Below, in pieces: positions 9,883 to 22,047 of a stretch of 64,000 nt of DNA; the first letter of the stretch is position 1; every line of letters begins with the position of its first letter. The notes under the pieces are model-generated. The model ran no database searches. It saw nothing but the letters and a program-made list of their open reading frames with translations, and was not told the origin of the DNA. Made by a program: the position numbers and the translations under genes. Source of the stretch: Glandiceps talaboti (taxonomy: Eukaryota; Hemichordata; Enteropneusta; Spengelidae); NCBI RefSeq assembly GCF_964340395.1, contig NC_135560.1, positions 10,351,098-10,415,097 on the forward strand, written 5' to 3'.

Positions 9883-12645
9883 TAGAAATTTGCAAACAGA
9901 GAAAGCTTCCTCAATTGAATTAAACTGACATACAGCACGATTTGGCCCATTATATTTATATCCATTATATTATTTGCAAACACCGATCTTTGAAATCAGT
10001 GTTTAATGATATGATATGAATTTCGATATTATATAATGTGTTTTTTATCTTTAATGTTTATATACATTCATTGATTCACTGGCCTGTTTATACGCATGGA
10101 CGAATTCACTGTATCTCATAAGTACACTTTATCAAAGTAATGCCGTTTAGTTTCATATATGTGAATTCATGTATGCATACACTTTCAAATTCCTTAAACC
10201 CTATAGATAAAGGTAGGAAAAGGAATTGGCTAGACAAGTCGGACTACTTTGCTGCGATCTACTCTAATTGAGATGGAGAAAGTTTAAGCAACTTGTCTAT
10301 AATGAATACATTTGGGAAATCGTACACACACAGTGGTTTATACACTGATTGAAAATGTTCCGCGGCTAGACATATACCGGTGATAGTTCATTATTTGCCC
10401 AGAGAAAAGAACAGTGATTATAGATGCACACATGTTTTCTTATGAGCCGCTGATACACGAATCACACCACTCCCCAATGCATCCTGTCCTGAATATTTAC
10501 GTGTTATTCCCCAATATTTGTCTTCGTTCAGTCAAGGAAATACGAGTGACCTAGGGGACCTTTGTCATTACGAGTTGCTAGACGAGTAGTGACAACGCTT
10601 AGGTCAGGAGTATTTTCCGGCTGGAGGAAGAACAATATCGAAGAATATTATAATTATACCAGCGCCAGTAATATCACAGAAAAATAGGGGAAAGTAATGA
10701 CAATTTTGTATGTTTTGACTCATATTTCGAACACAACAGAATCAGTGACGTAGACATGCGTCGTCGTGACGTAAAACGACTAGAGGATATATTCCATGTA
10801 TTTGTTGCTGAACCTTGCTCGTGCATGGTGTATTCCTATCAGAGCATTTTAGTGTAATCCCCAAATATGAACCCAAGGCTTGGTATATTCCATTTGACGT
10901 TTCCCTATTCCCCTTGACGTTTCCCTAAATAATTAGTTTACTTTATAACAACAGTTAGTTGATTAAAAAACATTGTTTCACAGTAATACGCGCATGCACT
11001 CCTTTGTTATGGAACATAAAATGATCAACATTATGTATATATGCTCAAGATAAATTTACAATTGTTCCTCCTAGACTGTATGTTAATCTAAAAGCTATTT
11101 TACTATTTTGTTGCTCAGGTGACTAATTGTTGAAAATTCGACGATTTGTATACTATAAAGTATAGACAGGTCATGAGTATTATAACTTAAAGGGGCATCG
11201 AAATGTGACTGCAACTGTCATAACTATTTTATGGTGCTCTCAAGCTTAGAAAAAATACACTTTTGCATCTTCGCACACTGAAAGAGGACTGAAATCATTT
11301 TATGCCGTTGACATTTTCTTGTAAACTCTCCTGTGGTGTAAAACAAGAGTATTTTCCTAGACTTTCAAACATCTAAATGAACTCATGATACTTTCAACCA
11401 TACCCTTTATACCCTTTAACCGTACACTTTAAGCTCAAGCTGCTTCCTTGGAGAGATTCTTTTTTTTTTTTTAAATCACGATCGAAAGATACCTTGTTTC
11501 TATTTCACGTTAAGATTGTCACTTTTTAATAAACTAACTTTACCTTATTGCAACTTAATCCTAAATCTTCCACACAGCTCCCAGGTTTTGTCACTTTGAC
11601 GTAGCTCGTGACATTTTGAATTAAACTATTTCTCTTTCTGTAAGGAGTAAGATTTCGTTAAGTCTAGATGTGCTGTTTTTTTGCAAAACATCGACTTCAC
11701 CATTATACTAGTGAATGTCACAAAACGAGAAATGACAGCGAACCTGAAACCTGCGGATTCCAGGCCAGCCACTCTAATCATTCGACCATAACGTCTCCAC
11801 TTATACTCTTTTTTGCGAAGAAGATAAAGTTTAACAACTGAAACCGATAGCGCCCACAATGCTTTAGGATACTCGCAGCGCTAGACGTCATTTTTTTCAT
11901 GCGTTAAATGTCACCAAAGATAAGAGGCTTACATAATCAATTTTGTCCAGTGACTGTTTATAAAATTCCATTAATTTTTTATGACTAATCTCTGTGTCTT
12001 TCACTTTTCCTAATGAGCATTTCTTATTCTTCTGATGAGCATTTGTTGGTATATGTTTAAATGGAAAAAACATTATCGTGTGTGCGGAAATAAAAATCGT
12101 TACTGATCAGAGAAAACTAAAAGAAGAAGGGAGTGAACTGCTGCGTATGATAATGTTAGCCTGTGCAATTTACTTTAACATCTCTCAATTCATTTATTTC
12201 CTTGCATAGCATGAAGTAGCTTTATGGCGTATCCGATCCGATGTGATTTGTACATGGGAAATTAGGATATGACTTGATGCGATGTTTGAAAGGTTGCCAT
12301 AGTAATTTCCTAACCATGGGTTGTTAATGGCAAAGGGTAATACGGGTATAAGATGTTACTATCATTACAATACAATATACCTCATCGCACATAACAATCA
12401 ATATACCTCAACTTATCGGATATCATAGTCGGATCATAAGTGATTATAACTTGCTATGCCGCTTAAAGTGGGTCAGTGACTACATATCAATACATTGAAG
12501 TTGCAATACATGTAAGCGTTGAATTTCCCTTTTATTTTTGTAACATTTTGAGCTCATGATTACCAGAGAGCTTTTTTCATAGCGATCTTATGCACTGATT
12601 TATTTTTTTATTTTTAGCAGCCAAAGGGACGCTCTGTTCCGGTGC
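9883..12645. other. No gene recognised
   Basis: Contains only the SINE fragment at 11735. CRE half-site pair at 10745-10780 (GTGACGTAGACATGCGTC, GTGACGTAAAACGAC) noted; no exon seen. Confidence 0.4.
11735..11800 (-). mobile_element. SINE family 1, head-only fragment
   Basis: The plus strand reads CCTGCGGATTCCAGGCCAGC, CACTCTAATCATTCGACCAT, AACGTCTCCA, the reverse of the SINE head, with A box TGGTCGAATGATTAGAGTGG. The body is absent. Confidence 0.5.
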
Positions 12646-12647
12646 CA

Positions 12648-12683
<36 letters not shown>

Positions 12684-12745
12684 CGCGGGGGAGGTGTCTG
12701 TCTGTCTATCTATCTGTCTCTCTTTGTCTGTCTGTCTGTCTGTCA
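12646..12745. repeat. (GT)n and (TCTG)n tracts
   Basis: GT run with a GCGCGCGTGCGCG end, then TCTG/TATC units. Confidence 0.85.
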
Positions 12746-13161
12746 CTCACCATTTTTCTAAGAACCATTGGTTCAAATGAATTAAAGTTTGGTATACATA
12801 TTCTATGAGATTACACCAAGAATGTTCACGTTTTTGGAAACATTCGCGCATACAAATATCACAAATTTTGGATGGTTTTCCTTATATATACTTATACTAT
12901 ATGGATGACAGTCTTAACTTTTCAATGAAATATTAATTTGCATATTAGACATCAAAGCATTTTCTCAGAAGCATAAAAACGCTGTGCCATGGAAGACATA
13001 TATCTTGTATTTATGGTCGAGAAATGATAATATTGGGGGAAGTTTCTCTATTTCTCTAATTTGAACGTCATTAAGAAAAATTCTTGATTTTCCTTTTAGC
13101 TAGATTTCATTAGAGTGAAACAATATTTTGTGAAGGTTCATTTCACGAGTGGCGCCTCTGT

Positions 13162-13165
13162 TGTT

Positions 13166-13225
<60 letters not shown>

Positions 13226-13272
13226 CTAGTAGTAGTAGTAGTAATAGTAGTAGTAGTAGTAGTAGTAGTAGT

Positions 13273-13305
<33 letters not shown>

Positions 13306-13328
13306 CGTGGTAGTGGTAGTGGTAGTAG
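13162..13328. repeat. (AGT)n trinucleotide tract
   Basis: About 50 AGT units with an AGC block (13273-13293). Confidence 0.9.
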
Positions 13329-13610
13329 ATTATTATATTATAGTGTCATGAGGTAATTCCTCTCACCCCACGAGCCTTATATGTCACCTTCAACAAAAAT
13401 CGATACGTTAGCAGTACAGAGGGGTTCGAATGAAAAAAATGCAATGTACATTCAGTGAGAAAGAAAATATGTTAACTCCTAACAATTTTCTTTCCGCTGT
13501 AAAAATGCGGCCTCGATGAATTTATGACTCCCTAACCTGGTTGATCACTAAATACTTACAGTGATGCATTTTGTGTTATTTTCTATATTAATGTACGCAA
13601 ATCATGATAA

Positions 13611-13724
13611 GGCCAAATAAAAAAGTTGTTTGGTTCCGGTACCCGATCCCACCTAGTTTTTCACGCCAACCCTAAACCTTTTTTTACATATTCGAGAAAA
13701 ATAATAATAAAATCGCGAAAACCG
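13611..13724 (+). mobile_element. Harbinger-like miniature element, truncated copy C
   Basis: Begins GGCCAAATAAAAAAGTTGTT after TAA (13608-13610) and matches the first ~115 bases of copy A (CCACCTAGTTTTTCACGCC, TATTCGAGAAAAA). Similarity stops abruptly near 13724, so the right end is lost. Confidence 0.6.
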
Positions 13725-14160
13725 TGGTCAATACTGCGTGTACCTTTTTTATATGAAGCAAAATATATGCCCAATACGTATAATCTCAGCTTGTGCCACT
13801 TTAACATCTGTTGTTAATGGCGACATTCAAATGACAAGGCCCTAAGGGTTCAAACAACAGGCAACTTATCGTCGGCTTTCAAATACCACTATGTTAACCT
13901 CGATCGGTGACATCTTTGTGTGTATAGTTAAAGTCAAAATAGTTTTGGAAATATAATATACATCAAAAGATTTGAACGATTTTGGGTGTATTTAGTCCAT
14001 ATCTGTAAACGCAGTTTAAAGGCAATTAATTTTGATTTAATGGCCATTCGAACAGATAATGGAATATGCAAATTTGAATTCAAAATTTAGGAACATTGTA
14101 ACAGTAGTATCTACTTACTATGGTATCTGGAATAGACAACACCAGAATGCACCCTGTCAT

Positions 14161-14330
14161 GTATGTGTATGTGTCATTGTAATGAACGAGTTCAAAACTT
14201 AAGTAGTCTGAAACGTGATGTCATTTAAACATTTATTGATGTGAAAATTCTGATATATCTTTAGAATATTATTACATGATAGTCTAGAATATGCCACAGC
14301 TGTCCATCATTGTTGTATGTGGTAAAGGCA
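14161..14330 (+). repeat. Dispersed repeat pair, copy 1
   Basis: Shares CATTGTAATGAACG-like, TAAAGTAGTCTG, GTGATGTC, TATTGATGTGAAA, AGTCTAGAATA and GCTGTCCATCAT with 47083-47262. It leads into the 24-bp minisatellite. Confidence 0.5.
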
Positions 14331-14339
14331 CACATGTAT

Positions 14340-14845
14340 ACTACAGTTCCAAACTATTGCCCAATGGTAATGCTGAAATGTTGTCCAGTGACAGTTCTGA
14401 ACTATTGCTCATTCACGAGTCTTAACTATCACCCTATGCCAATGTTGAAATCCTATTGATACTAGTTCTGAACTATTGTTAAACGAAAATTCTGAACTAT
14501 TGCCTTCATACACTTCTGAACTATCACCTAATGATAGTTCTGAACTATAGTTCAGTGACAATGATGAACTAATACTCAATGACAATGCTAAAATATCTCC
14601 CAATGACAATGCTGAACAATCTAATAACAGTTCTGAACTATTTATTACTTAATGACAATGCTAAAGTATCGCCCAATGACAATGCTGAATTATTGTCCTA
14701 CTAACAGTTCTAAAATATTCCAATAACAGTTCTGAACTATTGTCCACTGACAATGCTGAACTATTGCCTAATGACAATAGTAACGCTGAACTATTGTCCG
14801 GTAACAGCTCTGAGCTATTGCCCAATGACAATACAATTCTGAATT
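14340..14845 (+). repeat. Minisatellite, about 24-bp unit
   Basis: Some twenty diverged copies of CTGAACTATTGCCCAATGAC(AATG), alternating with versions having AACAGTT in place of GACAATG. In frame it reads NAELLPND/SSELL repeats, but there is no start or wider ORF. It directly follows a dispersed repeat copy (14161-14330). Confidence 0.75.
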
Positions 14846-15057
14846 ATTGTATCCACGGCGCGCATTTTTTTAATTTTCTTTTTTTTCTACATGTGTATGT
14901 CATCGGCTTGTTTCTGGAGAATAACCACTCTCAAAGTTAGCCTACGAAGTTTATCTTATTTTTCTACCTGTCATGTCACATCTATACTTTAAAACATCCA
15001 TTTAGCCTTCTAGTTTACAATATTTGAATTCGAAAGTAAGGGAAATAAAGCAGGACT

Positions 15058-15765
15058 AAGGGACGAGATCAATAGTTCAATGCAGGATATAAAGTAAATT
15101 CTTTGACTTAGGTCTCAGAACCCCAACCCCCCCCCATTCTAACTAATTGGGGGAAAAATTGAAAATTGTGTCAACCCACACAAGCTATTCCAAAAAATCA
15201 GTATGTAGTAATATATAGTGTAGTCTTTTATTCTGTATATCCAAGGCTAGTTGCTTAATTGTTGAAGACATGATATAATTACGAATAAATTAAGTAAGTG
15301 GAAATATGTTACAAATGAAATTATGATAAATTTACATAAATCTCTCTACGTAATTTCATTGCATGAAATGTAACTTCAGCAAAACCTTGAAGAATATCTA
15401 CATTATCTGATGAAAGTAAATGATGACTTTATCATTAGCTGGAGGTTCAAAGTAAAATCTTGGTAAAAAACATTTTTAGTAATACATAGTGCTATGAATA
15501 TAAAGCCACGCTGAATTGAGGAAAAAGTAGTTCTTTTGTTGATACTTTATTTTAGTGCCATGAATGTGCTAAACGCAAACATTTTCCAATTATCAATTTG
15601 ACGACATTTTTTTGAGAAATATTTGTATTGAGGGGTACTAAACAGATCCATTAAAATTAAAATAATTTTTGTAGGATGAGAACTAAAATGGCCCCAAATG
15701 CATGACCCCAAAGCAAAAGAATTTAATTTTTTATATGCTTCATTGAATTATTGATCTCGCCCCTT
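15058..15765 (+). mobile_element. Inverted-repeat DNA element, 708 bp
   Basis: The left end AAGGGACGAGATCAATAGTT and the right end, read inward, AAGGGGCGAGATCAATAATT extend to about 60 bp of imperfect inverted repeat (both continue CAATG...ATATAAA...AAATTCTTT). Possible 3-bp flanks ACT (15055-15057 and 15766-15768). The interior has no recognisable transposase. Confidence 0.55.
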
Positions 15766-15768
15766 ACT

Positions 15769-16871
15769 CAGCTCAATTGAAGTTTCTGAAATGAAGACAG
15801 TATTCATACAGCAAGTAGAAAATGTTGCTCGAGCTAGCTGGAAGGATAGTTACTTTAACAGTTCTATTGTGCTATACTCTAAATAATGTAACGATTTGGG
15901 GTGATAAAAAGCTACACCCCAGCGGGGGCTTGACATCTAAACTTCTGAATAAACGGGACTTCAATATCCAATCATAGTTTATCATTCAAATTTTTTACAA
16001 ACATTCATTACACTGGAAACGTTTAGCAGGTTTTAATATATTTTCATTGTCATTGAGTGGAAAGGATTCGGTAAACTTATCTGGTCCTAAATCCAGGGTT
16101 CCGTTTCATATAGGTGTGTGTCGTATTTCAAAAAGTATATTGTATCTACATATTTTCTTAGATGAGCGATGAGAGAAGATGAACATTGAAAGACCGTTAT
16201 TTTGAGAATATGAAGATGTTACCTAGAATGATGTCAAAAACCGAGTCTTCTCAAAGCTTCTTTTCAATAGCACTAGTATTTCCAATCAAACATGTTAACA
16301 GAGACATGTCAATACCAGCATTTTGTAGAGACATCGAACAAGGTATGGGGTATTCGATAATGGATTTTACGGATTTAACGTTATCTGTTCTCTTCATTCA
16401 TTTGTCAAGTTCAATTCGGCAATCTATGTCTAAAGGATATCCCTGCAGCGGTATGCAAAATCTTTTCTTCGCGATCGACTTTCAATGTGCCATTAGATCA
16501 TGAACGATAAATTGCACTTTGATTACTTAAATCTTAAGTTAAAGGATCAAAAGAAGTCAAGTAAAGAGTGTCGTGATTCAGAAAACTAAGAGTAATCGTT
16601 AGAGGTAATGAAAATAAAAAGTAGAGGAAATATCTATTTAACCAGCTGATGGAAAAAAACGTCCCAAAAACGACTAGATTGTGTGACAAGTTATGTCGAA
16701 AACATCGTGTTCTCAGGAGACAGGCGAGTTTAACTCAAAATCAGTTGAAAAGGTATTAAAATAAATTAACCAGTATACGTAATTCAATTGTTAATACAAG
16801 AATATGTTTTACTAGAACTTTATGCTCGTACATGCATACCAAATTTCTTTCAAAGCTTGTGTAAAAGATTA
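15769..16871. other. No gene recognised
   Basis: A 105-codon plus frame (16186-16503) starts at TTG and has no recognisable content. Confidence 0.3.
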
Positions 16872-16933
16872 TACATACATACATACATACATACATACAT
16901 ACATACATACATGCATACATGCATACATACATC
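16872..16933. repeat. (CATA)n microsatellite
   Basis: About 15 units with ATGC variants; lies 60 bases before the SH2-like segment. Confidence 0.9.
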
Positions 16934-16990
16934 CTGTTGCTGTTTCTATACATATCATAATTACGTTGTTGGAGACAACACTTTGCTAAG

Positions 16991-17141
16991 ATCGTGTTGG
17001 GGAAACTTAAGTCGTACCTCACCACGCAATCTTGCACACAACACACCAGGATCGTTCTTGATCCGCAAGTCAGAATTAGCTGAAACTGATCTTGACATTT
17101 CGGTTTGCCAGCTTCACATCTCTCATCCAAGTCCCCAAGTA
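16991..17141 (+). CDS. Possible SH2-domain exon or relic
   Basis: The plus frame reads CWGNLSRTSPRNL, then NTPGSFLIRKSELAE, then TDLDISVCQLHISH before a TAG at 17142. This follows the SH2 N-terminal half in order: W-x-G-x-L-S-R helix A, GSFLIR(x)S (the FLVR phosphotyrosine-binding strand with its arginine), then a D-x-x-[LI]-S-V strand. A TTTGCTAAG acceptor could start it at 16991, and GT dinucleotides near the end (17139, 17145) could be donors. No neighbouring exon was recognised, so it may be an isolated exon of a long-intron gene or a relic. The aromatic residue usually following W is missing. A cysteine-rich frame on the opposite strand is judged a shadow. Confidence 0.35.
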
Positions 17142-17465
17142 TAGTAAAGACTGGAATATTATTTATACTTTTACAGAACAATGAAATAATAAGCTCATAC
17201 TTTACAATTAACACATCACATCATACTAAACTTGCTGACAATTCAATCGTAGCTATTACCCCGGGGCTGGAACAAACTGTCACCCGCCATAAATATGTCA
17301 TTATGTTTGCCCAATTGCATAATCGTGAGCATCCGTGTCATGCTCCTGTACATAAGATTACTTGACCTTTAGCCAAGATTGACCACACTAGTAGAATTCA
17401 AACCGTTGTAACATCATTTGTACTGTATGATAGCCATATTTGGTATAAGAATCCACTGTAGTATC

Positions 17466-17670
17466 GAATTGAGCTAATGTTCCAAACACAAACATGAAAA
17501 TTGCACCTGAGGTGAAGGGCGATACAAACTTCCTGGCTATGACCCCCTTATTAGTCTCGTGTGGATACCTGTACTGAATAGTGGATCAATCTGTTGTCAA
17601 AGAATGAAATGTGCAGTCTAAAATTTTAGGTACACTTTTCAAGTTTGTGTTTGGAACACAAGTTCAATTC
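17466..17670 (+). mobile_element. Short inverted-repeat element, about 205 bp
   Basis: A perfect 15-bp inverted pair GTTCCAAACACAAAC (17479-17493) / GTTTGTGTTTGGAAC (17643-17657) extends to about 38 bp with a few mismatches (GAATTGA...TGAAAA at both ends). The ends are not sharply defined. Non-coding. Confidence 0.45.
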
Positions 17671-17713
17671 AATACAATGGTTTACCAACACAGATGAATT
17701 TTCATTTGAAGTA

Positions 17714-18131
17714 AATTCCACTATTTTGTGTTCCTAGCTCGGAAAAAGAAAGATACGCACTATATTCAAGTATCTCCTCTCGCTATGTCATCAGATATGA
17801 TTTTACTCTTAATATCTTCATATTTGACCCTGACCTTTACATACTGGGTAAAATATTACCTAAAATTCCATTTAATCCATTAATCAAATACAAGTGTTTT
17901 ACATCTGTGTCTCCTGCGAAGACTTGTTCTCCCGGAGAATGCGTTGACCAATCAATCAACCCAGACAAAATTAGTCTTGCTATTGATTATGTCACTGGGA
18001 TATACTTCAAGTTGACATTTGAAATTGGCGACAATAAATCTTATAACTGTCAACTTAAAATGGTGGAGTCTGTAACTGGGAGCACAGTTGCAGCCAAATC
18101 CAGTGTACAAAAAGCAAGACATCGTACATAA
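17714..18131 (+). CDS. Long open segment (about 138 codons), unknown
   Basis: The plus frame is open from a TAA near 17712 to the TAA at 18129, with no ATG until near the end, so it can only be an exon or chance. Parts read SEKERYALYSSISSRYVIRY, KTCSPGECVDQSINPDKISL and AIDYVTGIYFKLTFEIGDNK, then SYNCQLKMVESVTGSTVAAK. Candidate acceptors are TGTTCCTAG at about 17740 and CCTGCGAAG at about 17921. The terminal TAA coincides with the target-site copy of the element inserted at 18132. No family was recognised. Confidence 0.25.
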
Positions 18132-18412
18132 GGCCAAAAAATAGAATTGTTTCTGGTCAGTGCGCGTACCCCAGCATCGGGGGTGTTTGTCCAGCCCATA
18201 CAGTCTGCAGATCCGTGGGGAAACACAAAAATAACCCTCCCTACTTCAGTGAAGACAACAACAGAGTCAATCATGAACAAGCAAATGACATCTACCCCAC
18301 ATACACACTTGCTCTAAAGTATTGAATAATAAGAACAGTAACTGCCATAAAGAGTAGCCTGGGTGACCATTTTAGACAAAACTGTCCTGACCAGAAACAA
18401 TTGTTTTTAGCC
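18132..18412 (+). mobile_element. Miniature inverted-repeat element (TAA-flanked)
   Basis: 281 bp. The left end GGCCAAAAAATAGAATTGTT continues TCTGGTCAG; the right end is the inverse (CTGACCAGAAACAATTG, TTTTTAGCC). TAA flanks both sides (18129-18131, 18413-18415). The interior differs from the 558-926 family. No ORF of substance. Harbinger-like by target and ends. Confidence 0.65.
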
Positions 18413-18415
18413 TAA

Positions 18416-19922
18416 TGCTCATTAACATTTATTCATAAGTATACATGAGTTGAGACAGATTGAGACCGCAGACCACTTTTGTGTTCTGAGATAAAATATT
18501 CACAATATTTAAGTTTCCTCAGAGAGAACCATTAAGGTATTGTAAGAAACTGAAACTTTATACCAAATGAGCAGTACATTAATTTGACTTACTCCCACAA
18601 TCTCAAACTTCAGTATGTGAGAAGTGAACAAACACGGTTTTCCGAGACTGTACTTTTATATTGCCCTATTTTTTCCTCGGTTTTGTAGTCAAAACACATT
18701 ATTTTATATCAGTACATTCGGACTGTATCATATCTGAATAACTGACGAGCGATATAAGTGCAATTGCTAGACACGATCAAACAAGTCCATACAATTAGAA
18801 TTACATTTATTCTTCAATTTAAAACAAATAAGACAACATGGAACATAAATTTACAGACAGTCACTCTTTAAAATTCCCTGTAGTCTCTACAGTACATTTT
18901 CTTATAAGCCATAGGCTATATGTCAGGGTTCATACAGACGATTGTAATTTGGTATTTAACAACTGAAGATAAGGCATAAGGTTATTCTATGCTTATGGGT
19001 ATTTATACAACTTATATAACAATAATGTATAGGTACTATCCTTAGGAACTGCATTCTCTATTTAGGTTATTGAGTTGAGCGTTCACAAGTGGTCTTAGCT
19101 AATCACAATAAGTGCTTATCAAAGATATCATTATGCGATTAGACTTCTTGGATCTTGGATTGTAAATTCTAAGGAAAGATAAGAAGAAGAATGCTAAACT
19201 TTTGTGTTTGTCTGTCTTTCATTCCTGTCTATTGATCTTCTCTATTCGTACATCAAAAACAAGGAAGGGATTTAGCAATTGGGACGGAATCTGAATCCTA
19301 AGCTTATCGAAACAAGAACATCTTTACGATTGAATGAGCATAAATACATGAGGATATAAGTCTTTGGAGTGCTGCAAAACATCAGGAAATGACACTTTAT
19401 CTGTTGTATATGGTTAAAGACCTACGGTGATCGATACCAATAGGTCCTCTCGGTCAGGAAGATATGCTTGGCCACTGACAGTAGTTAATGCAATGTTATA
19501 TTTCATTTTTTGACGTTTTGCTTTGTTTTAAATGTTAAACTGTATTTTGAGAAGTCATTTGTATGTCAGTGTACATGGACAGTTGTGGCAACAACATATG
19601 CCATAGAGCTGAATGTAGACGTCAATGCTGAAATTATGATGAAACATAAGACACGGGTAACACTATACGTTATGACAGAATATGAATATTATAAAGTTAC
19701 TGTTTTTTTAATGAGCAAAATGACCCAAGATCTAGTACAAGGATTAAGTTACACCGTTTATTTTGTATGTGGACCTATTCAGCTACATCTACTCCGTGCT
19801 TACCGGAAGCCTTCTATGTGCTTCCTGGAAGCATGATTCTGTTCGTCTTGCTAAAGAGAACACATGAATGAAGACATGTAATCTATCCTACTATACTCAA
19901 GACAGAATGCAAATTAATTTGT
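18416..19922. other. Unassigned; 108-codon plus frame 19510-19836
   Basis: The frame reads VDVNAEIMMKHKTRVTLYVM and similar beta-like stretches, but starts at a non-ATG codon and matches nothing I know. Rest blank. Confidence 0.25.
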
Positions 19923-20033
19923 TGTATGTATGTATGTATGTATGTATGTATGTATGATGTATGTATGTATGTATGTATGTATGTATGTATGTATGTATGT
20001 ATGTATGTATGTATGTATGTATGTATGTATGTA

Positions 20034-20072
<39 letters not shown>

Positions 20073-20121
20073 ATGTATGTATGTATGTATGTATGTGTGT
20101 ATGTATATATGCGTGTGTGTG
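19923..20121. repeat. Compound (TATG)(TCTG)(TATG) microsatellite
   Basis: TATG with one ATG slip at about 19955, TCTG 20034-20071, TATG and TG again. Confidence 0.9.
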
Positions 20122-20562
20122 TAAGCATCATACTATTGAACCTGTTTCTGGTTGTAAATGCACGGTATTAACGTAAGTAGCAAATACCTAGGTAATACAG
20201 GTTTTATCATTGGTTGGTTCAATTGCTTTATATATTTTACTCTTCTATTCAAAGAATATATAGTTTGAGTTTTCAAAAAGGTATCATGCATTTGCCAGGC
20301 AATCGGCAAAACCGAAATTGCAGCTTTAGGAAAATAGTCAATTTCCTGTTAATCATTACTAGCTTGTTACATTCATTAATATGTGTATAAATACTGAATC
20401 CATCTATCGTGGGAGATCAGGTGGGCCTTATTCCATGCATAAGCTAATGTTTAATCTCCGTTGTTTATGACTGGTAATAAACCCTCGGTTTCGTGAATTG
20501 TGTTCACTCTATATTTCTGTGTAGAAAACCTAAACCATTCATTACCTATGTGTATAGTACAG

Positions 20563-20598
<36 letters not shown>

Positions 20599-21223
20599 TG
20601 ACGATATGATGGCAGGTTCTTAGGTGAGGCTGCAACACCGGGTAATTTCACATATTGGAAAGAAAAGTAATATTTGTATTCTAGAATTACTGAGTAAGAA
20701 CGAAATACTGTGCCTTCAACAAAACAGATAGTTACGATACATGTCAGTTAACGTTTGATCTTAATCTATGTTAATCTTGATGACCCAATTAACATTTCAT
20801 TCGCTATTATGGAGAAATACAGTATTGACATTATAAATAGTAATGAATTAAAAGGAAACTTACAAACAATGAACAGGACTGTATTTGCCATTGCAATTGT
20901 TCACTAGATATTCTGTATTGCCAATTTGTGATCATATTGTGAAAGTTAATTCCTTAGGCAAAATTGTATTTTCCATATTCTATACATATAGTGATTTTAA
21001 CGGACCAAGCAAAGGTACTAGTAACAGTACATACACAAGAAGACTTTATTTAGTGTTCTGATAAAAACAATGTAAGCCACTTAAAAATCCAATATAGCCG
21101 CCAACCTGTGCTTCGTAGCTAAGGATGGATGCATAGAAAGTTACTAATCCAAGTCAACTTTCCTCAACTTAAGAAACAGCCGTGTGATAAAAGTTGTGAT
21201 TTAGGTGGATTTCGAAGTTATGG
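20122..21223. other. No feature beyond a TA tract
   Basis: AT-rich unique DNA. Confidence 0.4.
20564..20595. repeat. (TA)n microsatellite
   Basis: About 16 TA units. Confidence 0.9.
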
Positions 21224-21299
21224 TGGTGGGGGAGACTATTGTGGGGGTGTTGAGAGTGTTATGGTGGTGATGGTGATGGTGATGGTAATGGTGATGGTC

Positions 21300-21350
<51 letters not shown>

Positions 21351-21530
21351 CCGACGGTGGTGGTGGTGGTGGTGGTGGTGGTGGTGGTGATTGTGATGGT
21401 GGTGGTGGTGATGGTGCTGCTGCTGCTGATGGTGGTGGTGGTGGTGGTAATGGTGGTGGTGATGATGATGATGCTGATGGTGGTGGTGGTGGTGATGATG
21501 GTGACGACGGTGATGGTGATGGTGATGACA
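21224..21530. repeat. (GGT/GAT)n trinucleotide array
   Basis: GGT, GAT and GCT triplets; frames give poly-Val, poly-Met or poly-His runs in all readings, which are artefacts. Confidence 0.9.
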
Positions 21531-21971
21531 CGACTCGAACAAGTAAAACTTATACTGTGATCATATAACAATTCCCAAGTGATATGTAATAATAAATTCA
21601 TGAATACAGGTGAAATCAATAAGCTGTTTCATTTCAGGGTGGTGGTACGATCATGTTACATATTACTAGGATAGGATATTAACTATTTATTCTAAACTTC
21701 TAATTACAATTGCACGAGGTTTTATGAGTCAACGTATAACTGAAAGCTTTACGAATTCGGTATCATTGATTCTATGTACTCTACATATACACTTCCAACA
21801 ATGTTAACGTTTACTTTAATTCCTCTCCACAGTCCTAGACATCAATAACCAACAAACAAAAACTATAGACAACAAATGCCAGACTACATTATTCAACAGG
21901 GAGAACAAGGAGTAGCTTCTGCAACACTTTATATTATTTGATACTTTCGTGGTTCTGTCTTGTCTTGTGTT

Positions 21972-22047
21972 TGTTTGTTTGTGTGTGTGTGTGTTTGTTT
22001 GTTTGTTTGTTTGTTTGTTTGTTTGTTTGTTTGTTTGTTTGTTTGTC
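21972..22047. repeat. (TTTG)n microsatellite
   Basis: TTTG units with a short TG block. Confidence 0.9.

Noticed and set aside
16756-17214. 152-codon minus frame with cysteine-rich stretch
   Set aside because: Runs into the CATA microsatellite and lies opposite the SH2-like frame, which has the better pattern.
21129-21619. Poly-Met/Val/His/Ser frames
   Set aside because: Trinucleotide repeat yields open frames in every reading; no start context or flanking coding sequence.
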